21,993 nt of DNA from Protostelium mycophagum (Eukaryota; Evosea; Variosea; Protosteliida; Protosteliaceae), in the NCBI GenBank assembly GCA_002081555.1, contig KV920979.1, positions 1 to 21,993 of the forward strand, in the 5' to 3' direction. The notes below the pieces were generated by a model. It saw only the letters and a program-made list of their open reading frames with translations, did not search any database and was not told the origin of the DNA. Each line of letters begins with the position of its first letter. Position 1 is the stretch's first letter. Below are positions 11,259-20,978 of this stretch, in pieces. Position numbers and translations under genes: made by a program.

Positions 11259-11358
11259 NNNNNNNNNNNNNNNNNNNNNNNNNNNNNNNNNNNNNNNNNN
11301 NNNNNNNNNNNNNNNNNNNNNNNNNNNNNNNNNNNNNNNNNNNNNNNNNNNNNNNNNN
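11259..11358. other. Assembly gap of exactly 100 N
   Basis: Exactly 100 Ns usually mark a scaffold gap of unknown true size. It removes the start of USP-B and part of the divergent promoter shared with the tandem-USP gene. Any element between the two genes, including another gene, would be invisible. Confidence 0.99.
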
Positions 11359-11411
11359 TGTTCTGATGTTTGCGAGAGATGGAACCAATTGGCCCAAACG
11401 CTTCGGCCAAA
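11359..11411. promoter_or_regulatory. Promoter remnant of the tandem-USP gene with GGCCCAA motifs
   Basis: GGCCCAA occurs at 11391-11397 and again at 11414-11420, overlapping the first codons, with a related CGGCCAAAA between them. The 15 bp at 11390-11404 (TGGCCCAAACGCTTC) match 8685-8699 exactly. Confidence 0.6.
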
Positions 11412-13839
11412 ATGGCCCAAAAAACACAAGTCATTCAACAATTGCAGCACCACGGCACAAGTCGAAGAATTTCAACAGAAGATAGAGAGGGTCCAGGAGA
11501 AAGTGAGTCTCATTGTGAGCCGAATCGAGATCAAGCTGATGTTTGACAGCTGGCTCTAATGTCTGCTTCTATTTCAGGTTCATCTTCTCCAATTTCACCG
11601 AACAGGGATTATAGGTATGACGTCACCCCTCCACTATCCCCTTCAGGCCTTCCACCATTCAATTTTGGCAGCCGTGAGTAAGAATGTTAAAACCCGCTGC
11701 TAATCTTTCAGTCATCGACGTTCTTTTGAGCTTCATATGGACGGAGAACGATCACAAGAAGAAGACATTCCACAAGTTTAAGACACATTTTGAGTTTACC
11801 CGAGATCAATACCGATCAGCATCCAGTTCGTATCGTCCAGAAGATATCCCCCTTTGCGAAGTGCTTCAGTCTCAGTACGCACAACAATTCTTCACTTTGA
11901 AGGATTGGCAGAGAAAGGCAGTGTGCCAGGTGAGGTCTACAACGCACAACCATGGTGACTTGGAGCAGGAGTGTTTTACAGAGACCGTCGATAAGAGGGG
12001 CTCTAAACACGCCAGGATGATCTTACGGCTCCCTTTTCGGGATGAAAAGATGGCAGAATGCATAAGATGTGGACGCCAGGTGATGCCAAAAACCGATGAA
12101 TGCCATTCATCTTTGACAGACGAAACATGAAGAAGAGATCAATTTCGATGCTCCACGGGTCCTTTTAGAATCTGGGGGCATGAAAAGCCACCTGTAAGAG
12201 AAATGTTCCCCACACGATAATAACGACACTAAACACTTGCAGAACTTTACCATCTGGTCGTAGATACTCCATCTATTGTGTTCTATACATCCAAGAATGC
12301 CAGTATAAAGTTGCATTCAGAGATCAAGTCGGTGGTGAAGATTCTTGGATGGATCAAGAGAAGAGAAGAGTCTTCCGTTCTGACATTGAACGAGTGGTGA
12401 TGTCCCATTATGTAGGTTGAATGCATGACGTATCGTTTCTCATTTGTACAGGTCCTCACATCTTTTCAGAAACCGACCGGCCACGTCAGGCCCTGTGATC
12501 CTCGTCAAGCAACACATGACAACTTACCCTGCCCAGATCCTCGGGTTCCGACAGGTTTCAGAAATGAAGGTGAGCTCTTGTTGTGGGTAATGTTACTACA
12601 AATCAGAATGTGCAATCACCATGCCCCAAAACAGAACCGATTTTTGGAGATTCAATTCTTCAGGAAACACATGTTACATCAACTCGGTGCTCCAGATACT
12701 GAAGAGATGTCTCCTAAGGACAGAACTCACAGACGGTCCATCACTGTATCTCCAGAATATCTTATCGAGGAAATCATCCGAAGCCGATTTCGTTGATCTC
12801 ATGGAGAAGGTGATGGAGAAGAGTTTGCGACGACAATCTGATGCCGCAGTAAGTATCATCGGTCAATGATGAAACGAAGTAAGAGAACATGCTGAAGGAA
12901 GTAGCTGTTTTTGGAAGACTTATTGAAAATCATCTCCTCGACCGACCCCGTAACGTGTCAAAATATTGTTATTTCGAACTGGGTCCAAAACTACCGTTGT
13001 GAAGTGAGTTCTTTCTGTAAATCCGATCAACCAGATTGTGATCATGCACAGCATGGCGAATTCGCCATCCAAAGCAGAAGGGACAGATACACTCTCATGA
13101 TTAACACAGAGGAAAGTTTCGAGACAGTGCAACAAGGAGTGTCCCTCACCCTTCAAGACAAAAGGAGGTGCAAGGCTGACCATCCCGAATGTGAGATGAA
13201 GGGAAATGCCCGATTCGATCTGCCCGAATATTTGATCGTCACGTTGGTCAACATGTACGCAAGAGACATCATCTGCATGGTCGAGAACGAATTGTGCATG
13301 TGAGTGCGGATTATTTACATGTGATTCTTTCAATTTCACAGAATGGAAAATGGTGGCGGCAGGCGTCGAACCTCTTTTTTAAAAAGATTGACCGAATTGT
13401 AGAGGAGACACAACATATACTCTGCAAGGAGTCGTATTTCACATCGGCAGCTCTCATCATTCAGGCCACTACATCTCCAATATTCTGAAGCATCAGGTGC
13501 CACTGTCAACAACATCAAACACTGAAACATGACAGAAGTGGTATACCATTAGTGATGCGATTGTAGAGCAATTAACAGAAAGCAATCACCCCTGGAACAG
13601 CCAACTGTCCCCCTCTGTGTGCTTATTCAAGAAAAAAACATTAAAAGAGGATTCTTCTCATCATCTGAACGGTGATCACAAATCAAGTGAAAAGGTTGTC
13701 ATCGTATTTCGGCAGTACTTTGAGACCTGATTCGTTGTAGAAAAAGTTATTCATTCCACATGAGCCTGCTCAAGACACGCAAGAGCCTGACTTCAGCCTT
13801 GAGAAGACAGCTGATCAAGTGGTCATGAATGAGGAGTAA
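11412..13839 (+). CDS. Tandem USP protein: catalytically dead USP fold fused to an intact USP domain, USP-C
   Basis: Exons are 11412-11502, 11578-11673, 11712-12079, 12120-12193, 12243-12411, 12452-12569, 12664-12848, 12905-13299, 13403-13496, 13536-13694 and 13741-13839: 615 aa, in frame. Residues about 54-265 follow the USP layout, but the Cys box reads LPPFNFGSLIDVLLSFI, with Ile64 about where Cys should be. The His box reads YCVLYIQECQYKVAF, with Gln230 in place of the His of GHY. Two zinc-ribbon-like parts (ECFTETVDKRG, ECIRCGRQ) remain. A Cys/Pro-rich linker leads to a second USP domain: GFRNEGNTCYINSVLQIL (Cys309), YRCEV..FCK, LQGVVFHIGSSHHSGHY (His521) and KWYTISD (Asp). There is no ATG between the halves ahead of the second Cys box and the joining intron (12412-12451) keeps the frame, so I read one gene. 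The start ATG has a good context (CAAAATGG). The dead half may bind ubiquitin or regulate the active half; that is inference. Confidence 0.85.
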
Positions 13840-13994
13840 AAAACTTGCATCTCGTGTGCATCCACATCACTTGAGTTGCAGTTTGCCACATGAAGAGAAT
13901 AATTTCAACAAACTCGAAGATAAAATAAAGCTTTTATTTCTTCACAAATTCAAAAAGATCTAATAAAAATCTAATAAAACTAGGAAATATCTGT
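13840..13994. other. Convergent spacer between USP-C and the cNB-GRAM-cNB gene
   Basis: A 155 bp A/T-rich spacer between two converging stops. It contains AAATAAAG-type hexamers around 13921-13930 and repeated AATCTAATAAAA near 13958-13979, suitable as 3' end signals for either strand. Confidence 0.5.
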
Positions 13995-16560
13995 TTATCC
14001 CATATTTGTGAGCAAGGGCGGCTCTCCCGTCTGGATTCCGAACCTCAGTTGTTCTTCCACTTCTCTTTGTCTGATTCGCCTGGACAACACCAAGGCCAAG
14101 AACTTGTAGAATTTTCCCGCCATAAAGGGTACTTTTTCGAATAGTGATAGGATGTATTCCCTGTCCATTATGTACACGTCGACATTATTTTCGTCTGCTT
14201 TGATTGTCACAGAAGCGCCTGTTCCGCTCAAAAAGCTGATTTCTCCTTCGAAAATTCAGTATTTTATTAAAAAAAATTATTAAAAAAATTTGAAAAAAGA
14301 TTTGGAAAATTACCAAACATTTCTGGTGACGTCATCGTGCCGACCACTTCACCGGATTCTTTTTCGATGCGTAAAACTCCGTTTCCGATCTGGTAGATCT
14401 TGCCGCTGGCCTCTCCTTGAGGTAATACCTTTAACATAATCAGAATCATGTAATATAATTATAATATTATTTTTAAATACATATTCTTTGATATAATTAA
14501 TACCAATATATATAAAGAGGATAACATACCTTCATGTCTTTCATATAAGTAGCATATTCTGCTCCTTGTAGAATGATGTCCCAGTCTTCTTGTGTCAAAG
14601 TCAGCTCAGCCGACAGCGTCTCTTCCACATTTTTGACGGGGTCATCGGAGTTTGACGAAGACAGAGACTGGGAGACCGAGAGACTCCGGCCGGAGTTTTT
14701 CCTGGAGATGATGGAGCCACGGGGTGTGTAGTGATCTGAATCATCTGGTGTATTGCGCAGATCTTCCAAGGAGATATTTCCAAGAAGAGATTTAGCTTTG
14801 CTGCTCACTTTGGCCATATCGATGTCTGGTGCTGTGGGATGTCATCACATCATCATGATTACATCATCTAAAGACAAGTGGTCCTTGTACTTGCAGCTGC
14901 GAAGAACAATGCAAAACCAGCTTTAAATATTGGTGCGATAAGATACGGCTCAATTGAATTACATTCTGCCGCAACACAAACTCCTTCGCCACTAAAGGTC
15001 TATATTTAGAAATTTACAAAGTAAATGTACAGGTTTTGTCTCAGCTTAACAAACACTATGAGCGCAATCAGCATCACATGCCTGCAGCTCCACTGCATAT
15101 CTACAACGCGGCACAGCCGCACAATAAATAAATAAAAATACATCCACAGAAATCGCGGAAACCCACCAGAGAGACGTTTGTACTCGCTTCTGTTTCTGGT
15201 GGCATCATATATGGACTCAATGACAGTGATGACCTCATCTGCAGTGGCCTCATCTGTCGGTTGGAAGGTGTAGACGTTGGGGTCCCCGCCACGTCCGTGA
15301 TCTTCTGTGATGGTGAACTTGTTCCCTTCTATCTTGGTCATGGATGCGATGCTGTTTATGTGGATGGTGAACTGTAGGGTTTAGGGTTTTATAAAAATAA
15401 ATAAACGATCACCTTGACTTTTCGACCGAAAATTCTGCCGAAAAATCCAATATCCCTTCTCCCTGTTGATATCAGTTTCATTTCGATGAAATTTCTCATT
15501 ACAATGTGACATTACGCACCTATAAATAGAGTACCGTGGTATTTTCCCTTCTTTCCTTGATGATATAGGCAAGCAAATTCAGAGAGGACGAATTCTGTTG
15601 CAGGTAATTTGAACCTCTTTTGGAATTTGTGGTTTCTCTTGGCGACTTCTTCTTTTGTTTCTGCTTGTATCGGGGGTGACGGGAATGATTCCTGGAAAAA
15701 TTCAAAATTTGAACATTTGAATTTGGCGGGAAATCGTCTTTTGCCGACGAAACGAAAAAATGTAATGACGTCACTACTTACAAATTGTACAACATTTGAG
15801 ACCGTGAGACCCCTCAATTTGTCGACCTCCCGCTTGTAAGGCAAATTGATCACTCTCTCAGCCAACATCAGCGCCACGATCTTATAGAACCTCTCAAAGA
15901 GTCCCGGGTTCGATCTGACCCCCAATCAATTTTTCGGCCATCTACAACGGAGACTTACCGGAACAATTGAAACATGAAGAGTCTGTCGATGCGGTAAACT
16001 TCTACTTCTGTCTCGGCAACTACCGAGGCACTGAGGTTTCCAGTATTGTCGTCTTCGTCGTCTTCAACATGCCATGAGTCCTCCAGAAATGACATCTCAC
16101 CAAAAACCTGCGATATCATGAGTGATCCGGTCTTATTTCGGTGAGGGAGGAGAGATATCTCGTATGATACGACCGTCTACAACGCGATGTCTGAGGACTT
16201 CCTGTCTCACCTTGTTCTTGTCGAGGCGGCCAAGAACGACTTTTTGTGATTGATCCGAGGATAATTGCACTTCTTTTTCTATCCGAATGACTCCTTTTTT
16301 TATTCTGAATAAACTTCTGTTCCACTCTCCTACCCAAATTTAGAATTTTCCAATTCGAATTTTTCGAAAAAAAAATTCGAAAAAAAATCCGAAAAAATTT
16401 TGGAATTCTGACCTTCTTTGAAAATGAATTGATCTTTCGAGAACACAGCGATGTGTGCACCGGATAATATCATCTTCCAATCTTGTATGGATAGTGAGCT
16501 CAGTGATGTTGGATCTACAACTGAGTTCCTTCTTGCTGGTCGGACACCCCTACCATTCAT
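13995..16560 (-). CDS. cNB-GRAM-cNB protein resembling the C-terminal part of Dictyostelium GbpC/GbpD
   Basis: Minus-strand exons are 16560-16413, 16329-16211, 16107-15959, 15914-15782, 15691-15520, 15462-15413, 15371-15167, 14831-14530, 14428-14314 and 14245-13995: 547 aa, in frame. Domain order: a cyclic-nucleotide-binding-like (cNB) fold at about 15-165 (LSIQDWKMILSGAHI, VFGEMSFLE); a GRAM/PH-like domain at about 205-325 (FKLPATEFVLSEFACLY, GFFGRIFGRKVKFTI, SMTKIEGNKFTI); a Ser-rich linker; and a second cNB at about 402-540 (LTQEDWDIILQGAEY, IYQIGNGVLRIEK, MFGEISFLSGTGASVTI). cNB-GRAM-cNB is the C-terminal arrangement of Dictyostelium GbpC and GbpD, where it follows a RasGEF. Here no RasGEF is seen. 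The phosphate-binding Arg of the usual R-A motif is not visible in either cNB. GRAM domains often bind membranes. The start at 16560 is the first ATG in frame; extra upstream exons cannot be excluded. Confidence 0.8.
14832..15166 (-). other. Unusually long intron (335 bp) of the cNB-GRAM-cNB gene
   Basis: Splicing from gtgggt (15166) to CCCACAG (ending 14832) keeps the frame, but the intron is about eight times the local norm. It contains a small GC hairpin (GCGGCACAGCCGC, 15108-15120) next to TCTACAACG, and RTGATGA-like stretches near its 3' end (14840-14866). I found no convincing snoRNA or tRNA. Confidence 0.5.
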
Positions 16561-17070
16561 TTAGTTTTTTAAAATTTCGGGAAATATATTTCCATAAAAT
16601 AAAATATTTTTGGAATTTACCTGGAATGGATTCTTGCCAAACCGCTGCCGAATGTTTCTATTGATGAAACCTTTAAAAGTTACTTTTCGTTGTTCTACAA
16701 TGATGTAAAAGGACGAAGTGTTTGTTGCCGCAACACCAGACACGTTTTCTTGTTAATATGATAGAATAAATCCCTAGTAAATTGCCTTAACGTACAGTTG
16801 AGGCAGTCTATTTTGTATTTGCTGCATTTAAGATATGCCAAAAAAACTCCATAGGAGTGTGTGCGGCAAAGCCGCGAAACCAAATACACTTTGTCACAAC
16901 CGTTGCAGAGATAAAATACGATTGTATCCTGACCTTTTTCAGGACCGCATTCCCGACTGATGATGACTTTCGCAATTTTCTGGATGCGAGTGAGCTCGAA
17001 CCCCCCGAGTTTCTTCTGCTCTCTTCCTCCGCAGAAATCCTGTGATATCATGAATTTTTCACAACATAAT
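16561..17070 (-). other. Spacer between NDR kinase and cNB-GRAM-cNB genes
   Basis: About 510 bp on the same coding strand as both neighbours. Long open frames exist on both strands (minus 17051-16695, plus 16857-17045), but their translations match no family I know and carry many Cys and Arg in random-looking order. A splice from ACACCGAG|gtacga (17145 area) to TGTCAG|AGACGG would extend the kinase into this region, so a kinase-cNB fusion cannot be ruled out. Otherwise it holds the kinase 3' UTR and the next promoter. Confidence 0.4.
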
Positions 17071-19862
17071 CTATGACAACATCCGTCTCTGACATATGAT
17101 ATCGCGATGACTTCCGATGTGATATGTCATGATATCGTACCTCGGTGTAGTCGGTGTACCAGGATCTCCTTCATTTGAAAACATAGTTCGGTAAGGAAAT
17201 GCAAACTCATTCAGAGCGCCCGTGCTCGTGTGCGGAATACTCTGAAATTTCTCCGCAAAAGTGTTTGAGGATTCGCGTGAATCCACCACAACAGGCTCGG
17301 CACGGTCAAAATAAGTCGTGTCATCATCGCTTTGCAACTATGTCCATCAACAATCGTTTCAGGTTATAGAGGGACTTGCCTGCGGGACGAACGGAGGTTT
17401 TTGTGTGCCTATGTTGGGCCATGTTAAATCTTGGAAAAAAACGTGTCGTTTGATGTCGTCAATCGAGCGCGCTCCCAGGCGCTCTTCTGGTTCTGTGATG
17501 AGGCTGTGCACATCAATTCGATATTCCCGAAATAAAATAAATTTTGATTTTTCAGAAGAAATTCGAAAAAATGAATACCGTGTGATGAGATTCCAAGCGG
17601 GAGGTGATATATACAATTCCCCGTTTCCGCAGTCGGGATTTTCGAGCGTTGATTTGTAGTTCATGACATTTGAAAAGACGTCGTGAGGTGTGTCCGCACA
17701 GAATGGGGGGAAACCCACGAGCATCTCAAAGAGGATACAGCCGAGGGACCACCAGTCACAGTCAAAGTCGTAACCCTTTCCTCGGAGTAATTCGACGGCC
17801 ATATAGTCAGGTGATCCGACCTATTAAAAATAAATAAGACATCAATTTTTTTTGGATTTTATTAGTATTTATTACACCAGCTCTGATGCAGAACAAAAGG
17901 GCGTGGCCTTGCGCCACAAGATAAAAGAATTGTAGATTAATTTTATGTTACTCACGAGTGAATACGCCTTCTTGCGGATATTCTGATATTTCTGCCTTCG
18001 TGATACTGCGGACGCGGTGAATAATTTAGCCGTGGGCATCTGCCCCTTGAAAGGTTCTCGATATGATTCTACGACGCCCTTCTTACTAAGCCCGAAATCG
18101 GCTAATTTCAAATGTCCGTCCTTGTTGATCAGAAAATTATCCGGTTTGAGATCTCGATGGATATATCCGAGCTTGTGTAGAGCGTCCACGGCCATGAGCA
18201 TTTCCGCCATGTAAAATTGTGCATCGAGTTCTGTTAAAGATTCTCTTTTTTCCAAGAACGAGCGTAAATCCCCACCTGGAATAAACTCCTGGAGAATCGG
18301 TCAGAAAGATATCCTTTCGGAGTTTTGTACGGAGAATATTTACCATGGCGAAATAAATGTGTTCTGAATCTACAAAAGTGTAGAGAAGGTGCACCAGCCA
18401 TTGACTTGATTGATCAGCGACGAGCACATCCTGTTCTGTGATGACGTGTGCGATCTGTATCTATCAGATACTATCGCTATTGACGATGCCATTTCATGGC
18501 TGACATTCTTCTCACAGCGCCAAAAAATAAAATAAAAATCTCGATTTCAAACCTGATTTTTCAATTGTAAATTCGACTTGGATAGTTTCTTGAGTGCGAG
18601 GGGTTCTTTAGTGTTGGCCTTGATGGCGAGATAAACTTCACCGTAAGCGCCTTTCCCTATTCTCTTGATGATTTGATAGTCGATAAGACGCCCACACAAC
18701 CGCCGGGACCTCAGCCAAGTCGTCTCTCTGACGGCCTGTGTCCTCTTTATATTTTCCATTTCAAAATTACTCCTGTGTGCTGACTCTACCAGAAGTTCCT
18801 CTAGTTTGAGACGTCTAATGACGTGTCAATGGATATCGAAAATCAAGAGGAACAGCCCACCTTTTTTGTCTCTGGTAGAGGTAAGCGAAAAGTTCCCAAT
18901 AATATTCCTCGATATAATGTGTCATCTTCTCCACTCTATCTCTTGTCTCTTTACTTGGTGGTGTATCTGGTGGTCTGATGTTGTCTGATCATGTCAGTTA
19001 CGCTTCTGATCACAGCCTTACCGTCTGTATTTCTTCTCATTCTGCTCTCTGACATCTCTCTGTCTGTCATAATTGGACTTGGAGCAGAATCACTGCTGGT
19101 TCTTCTCAAATGTCTCAGACTGCTAGATTCCTCAGAGTTTAATGCCGCGAATATAGAGGGTGATCTTGGTTGAAGTGAAGAACCTCTATCACCATGATAA
19201 ACAACCTCCTGGACCTCGACGTCCTTTAAAACCACCGTTCCACTCCTTGATCGAGGTTTTAAATCAGTTGGCTTTCCATCCTCTTCTTCAGAAGGGCTGC
19301 TGACGATGATGGATGTAACAGGGGCAGGACTGTGGGTCGTTGGGCTGTCTGATAAAGCAGGCGAGGTCGTCTGGACGATGTTAACTGGTGACTCTTCTGG
19401 TATGTTCTGTTTGAAAATGTCTTTTGCTGAGGGTAATTGTGCTCTCGAGGATGACCTTGAGACGACTCTGAGAGACGATGGTTTTCTTTCCACAACTGGT
19501 GAATCCATTGGTGTACCAGAAGGAGATATTGCAGGCGATGCCTTAGCAGGAGAATTATTGGCCGAGCTTCCCCTACTTCCCGCGCTAAGAAGGCTTAAAT
19601 GCTTGACGTCATCGAATATCGTACGAAGATATCGATCATTTGTGATGTAAAAGCTATCCCCCTTCAGTCCAAAGCCAACAGGAGAGCTTATTCTCCTTAA
19701 TTCATATGGATGTTTGGCAACCTCCAATGCTCTCGCCTTCAGATCACTGGCCATCTGTCTAAAATCTGTCCTTGTGTATGACCCTGAGCCAGGAGCAGGG
19801 CTACTCCCACTTCCACTTGTGTATGGTGAATCATTCTCTGAGCCGTCTTTCGAACCGCTCAT
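17071..19862 (-). CDS. NDR-family (AGC group) serine/threonine kinase with a long disordered N-terminus
   Basis: Minus-strand exons are 19862-19022, 18984-18861, 18814-18553, 18460-18344, 18288-17956, 17820-17579, 17503-17380 and 17337-17071: 769 aa, in frame. Residues 1-280 are Ser/Pro-rich and likely disordered. Next is the NDR N-terminal regulatory helix that binds MOB proteins ([14 protein letters not shown], then [16 protein letters not shown]). The kinase core has [11 protein letters not shown], the ATP-site Lys396, [10 protein letters not shown] (D493), LADFGLSKK (D511), and an activation segment with the NDR-type insert ending [14 protein letters not shown]. The hydrophobic motif is [10 protein letters not shown] with candidate Thr732. 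These traits put it with NDR/LATS/Dbf2-Sid2 kinases, which act in Hippo-like and mitotic-exit signalling. Oddities: the APE motif reads Ala-Val-Glu (566-568) and intron 7 is GC-AG. An in-frame ATG at 19913 would add 17 residues; I prefer 19862 for its context (AAAATGAGC). Confidence 0.87.
17338..17379 (-). other. GC-AG intron in the NDR kinase gene
   Basis: The 42 bp intron starts gcaagt and ends CATAG on the minus strand. Removing it joins ...PPFVPQ to [15 protein letters not shown] in frame, leading to the hydrophobic motif. No GT donor nearby gives a better join. Confidence 0.75.
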
Positions 19863-20978
19863 TTTCCATGTGGTAGATCGCCGCTGTGATGTGAGACCGT
19901 CGCAGAATTGCATAGGATTTCATTCCGGTTTTTCATAGAAATCTCATAATTTGAATCAAATCATGCACCAGAGGTCTGACGCCAAAAGACCTTGTCCAAG
20001 ATGAACGAGCCAGCGACATGAAGAGGTCGTCGTATCCAAATGCAGTTACATGAAGAACGTCATCCGTGTATGCAAGATCTTTATCCAGGACTTGTTGAGG
20101 AGAGAAGAAATTCATTCTTCCCATCACTTGGTAACTCGATGGTTACTCTGACGAAGCTGGAGCGTGGTCAAAAGATGCTTGATTTATCTAATATATCCAC
20201 AACAACTCGCTCTTGCAAAGTTCAGAGATGGCAGAAGAGAAAGGTCTTTCAGACAAATTCCCAAGCTCCCTCCGCTTTTAGAAGGACATGATCATGGACC
20301 AATTGAGTATTAAGGAGCAGCACTATCCGGGGTCCGTTACGAGGTGCAGTACCTTCACTCCTTCGGCGTATGATCATCAGATCGAAGTGGAGAATCCATG
20401 TTTCGAGTTGACTGACTGCTTTCAGCAGTAAAGGGCATGTACAGCTAACAAGAGAACAGAGGGAGAAGCTTTGCAGGCGATTTTATCGACCACACAATTT
20501 TATAAAATCAATCATTAATTGTGACGTCGCATCATCTGAACTTATTTATTTGGCACTGTGTTTCATCAACTTAAGATGTGTTGAAGTTATCCCCGTGCTG
20601 ATATTCTAAACTCTTAATTTTGCCTGTACAACGAATTGGCTTACACGTTTCCCAAACCATTCAAAAGCCAAGACCTCCTCTTTATAAATAAAACCAATCC
20701 ACACTTTACCAGGATTCATGAGTCTGTACAACCCCACTTGTGCGCTCGTACACTGCCTATGGAAGTCTCAAATTGCTTCGGTTCCAGACTCAACGACAGC
20801 CCACCGTGTGGCTCATTTTCAAATGTATGAAACACTCTACTGCTTCGGTGTGAAGTCAATTGGCCACTTGAGCCTCTTGGCGGGCTCCTCAGCTTTGAGA
20901 TAGTCCCTTGAACCTGTTGTGATGTGCAGGTTCAAATTGCAAACATGGGAAACATCAATGTGACGCTTTCGAGATTAT
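19863..20978. other. Poorly explained 1.1 kb between NDR kinase and HSBP1
   Basis: Three weak candidates lie here. (1) Minus 20127-19933, a 64 aa frame that looks protein-like (AYTDDVLHVTAFGYDDLF...) and ends close to the kinase start. (2) Plus 20040-20243 joined to 20282-20431 across a 38 bp GT-AG intron, 117 aa in frame, overlapping the first on the other strand; both cannot be real. (3) Minus 20960-20837, a frame ending KRLKWPIDFTPKQ just downstream of the HSBP1 stop, without an ATG. I recognise none of them. The kinase promoter must also be here. Confidence 0.35.

Noticed and set aside
11616-11647. Possible intron gtatga...TTCAG in USP-C
   Set aside because: Removing it shifts the frame away from the downstream LIDVLLSFIW exon; retaining it keeps one continuous frame from the start ATG.
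13013-13043. Possible intron gtgagt...ACCAG within the USP-C zinc-ribbon region
   Set aside because: Splicing it leads to an early stop, while the unspliced frame continues through the rest of the USP domain.
15108-15120. GC-rich hairpin in a long intron, considered as tRNA or snoRNA
   Set aside because: It has no cloverleaf or A/B boxes, and the C- and D-box-like motifs are in the wrong order.
16695-17051. 118 aa minus-strand frame between the kinase and cNB genes
   Set aside because: It has a random-looking, Cys- and Arg-rich composition, no recognisable domain, and no splice join that clearly fits either neighbour. It is kept only as a possible fusion bridge.
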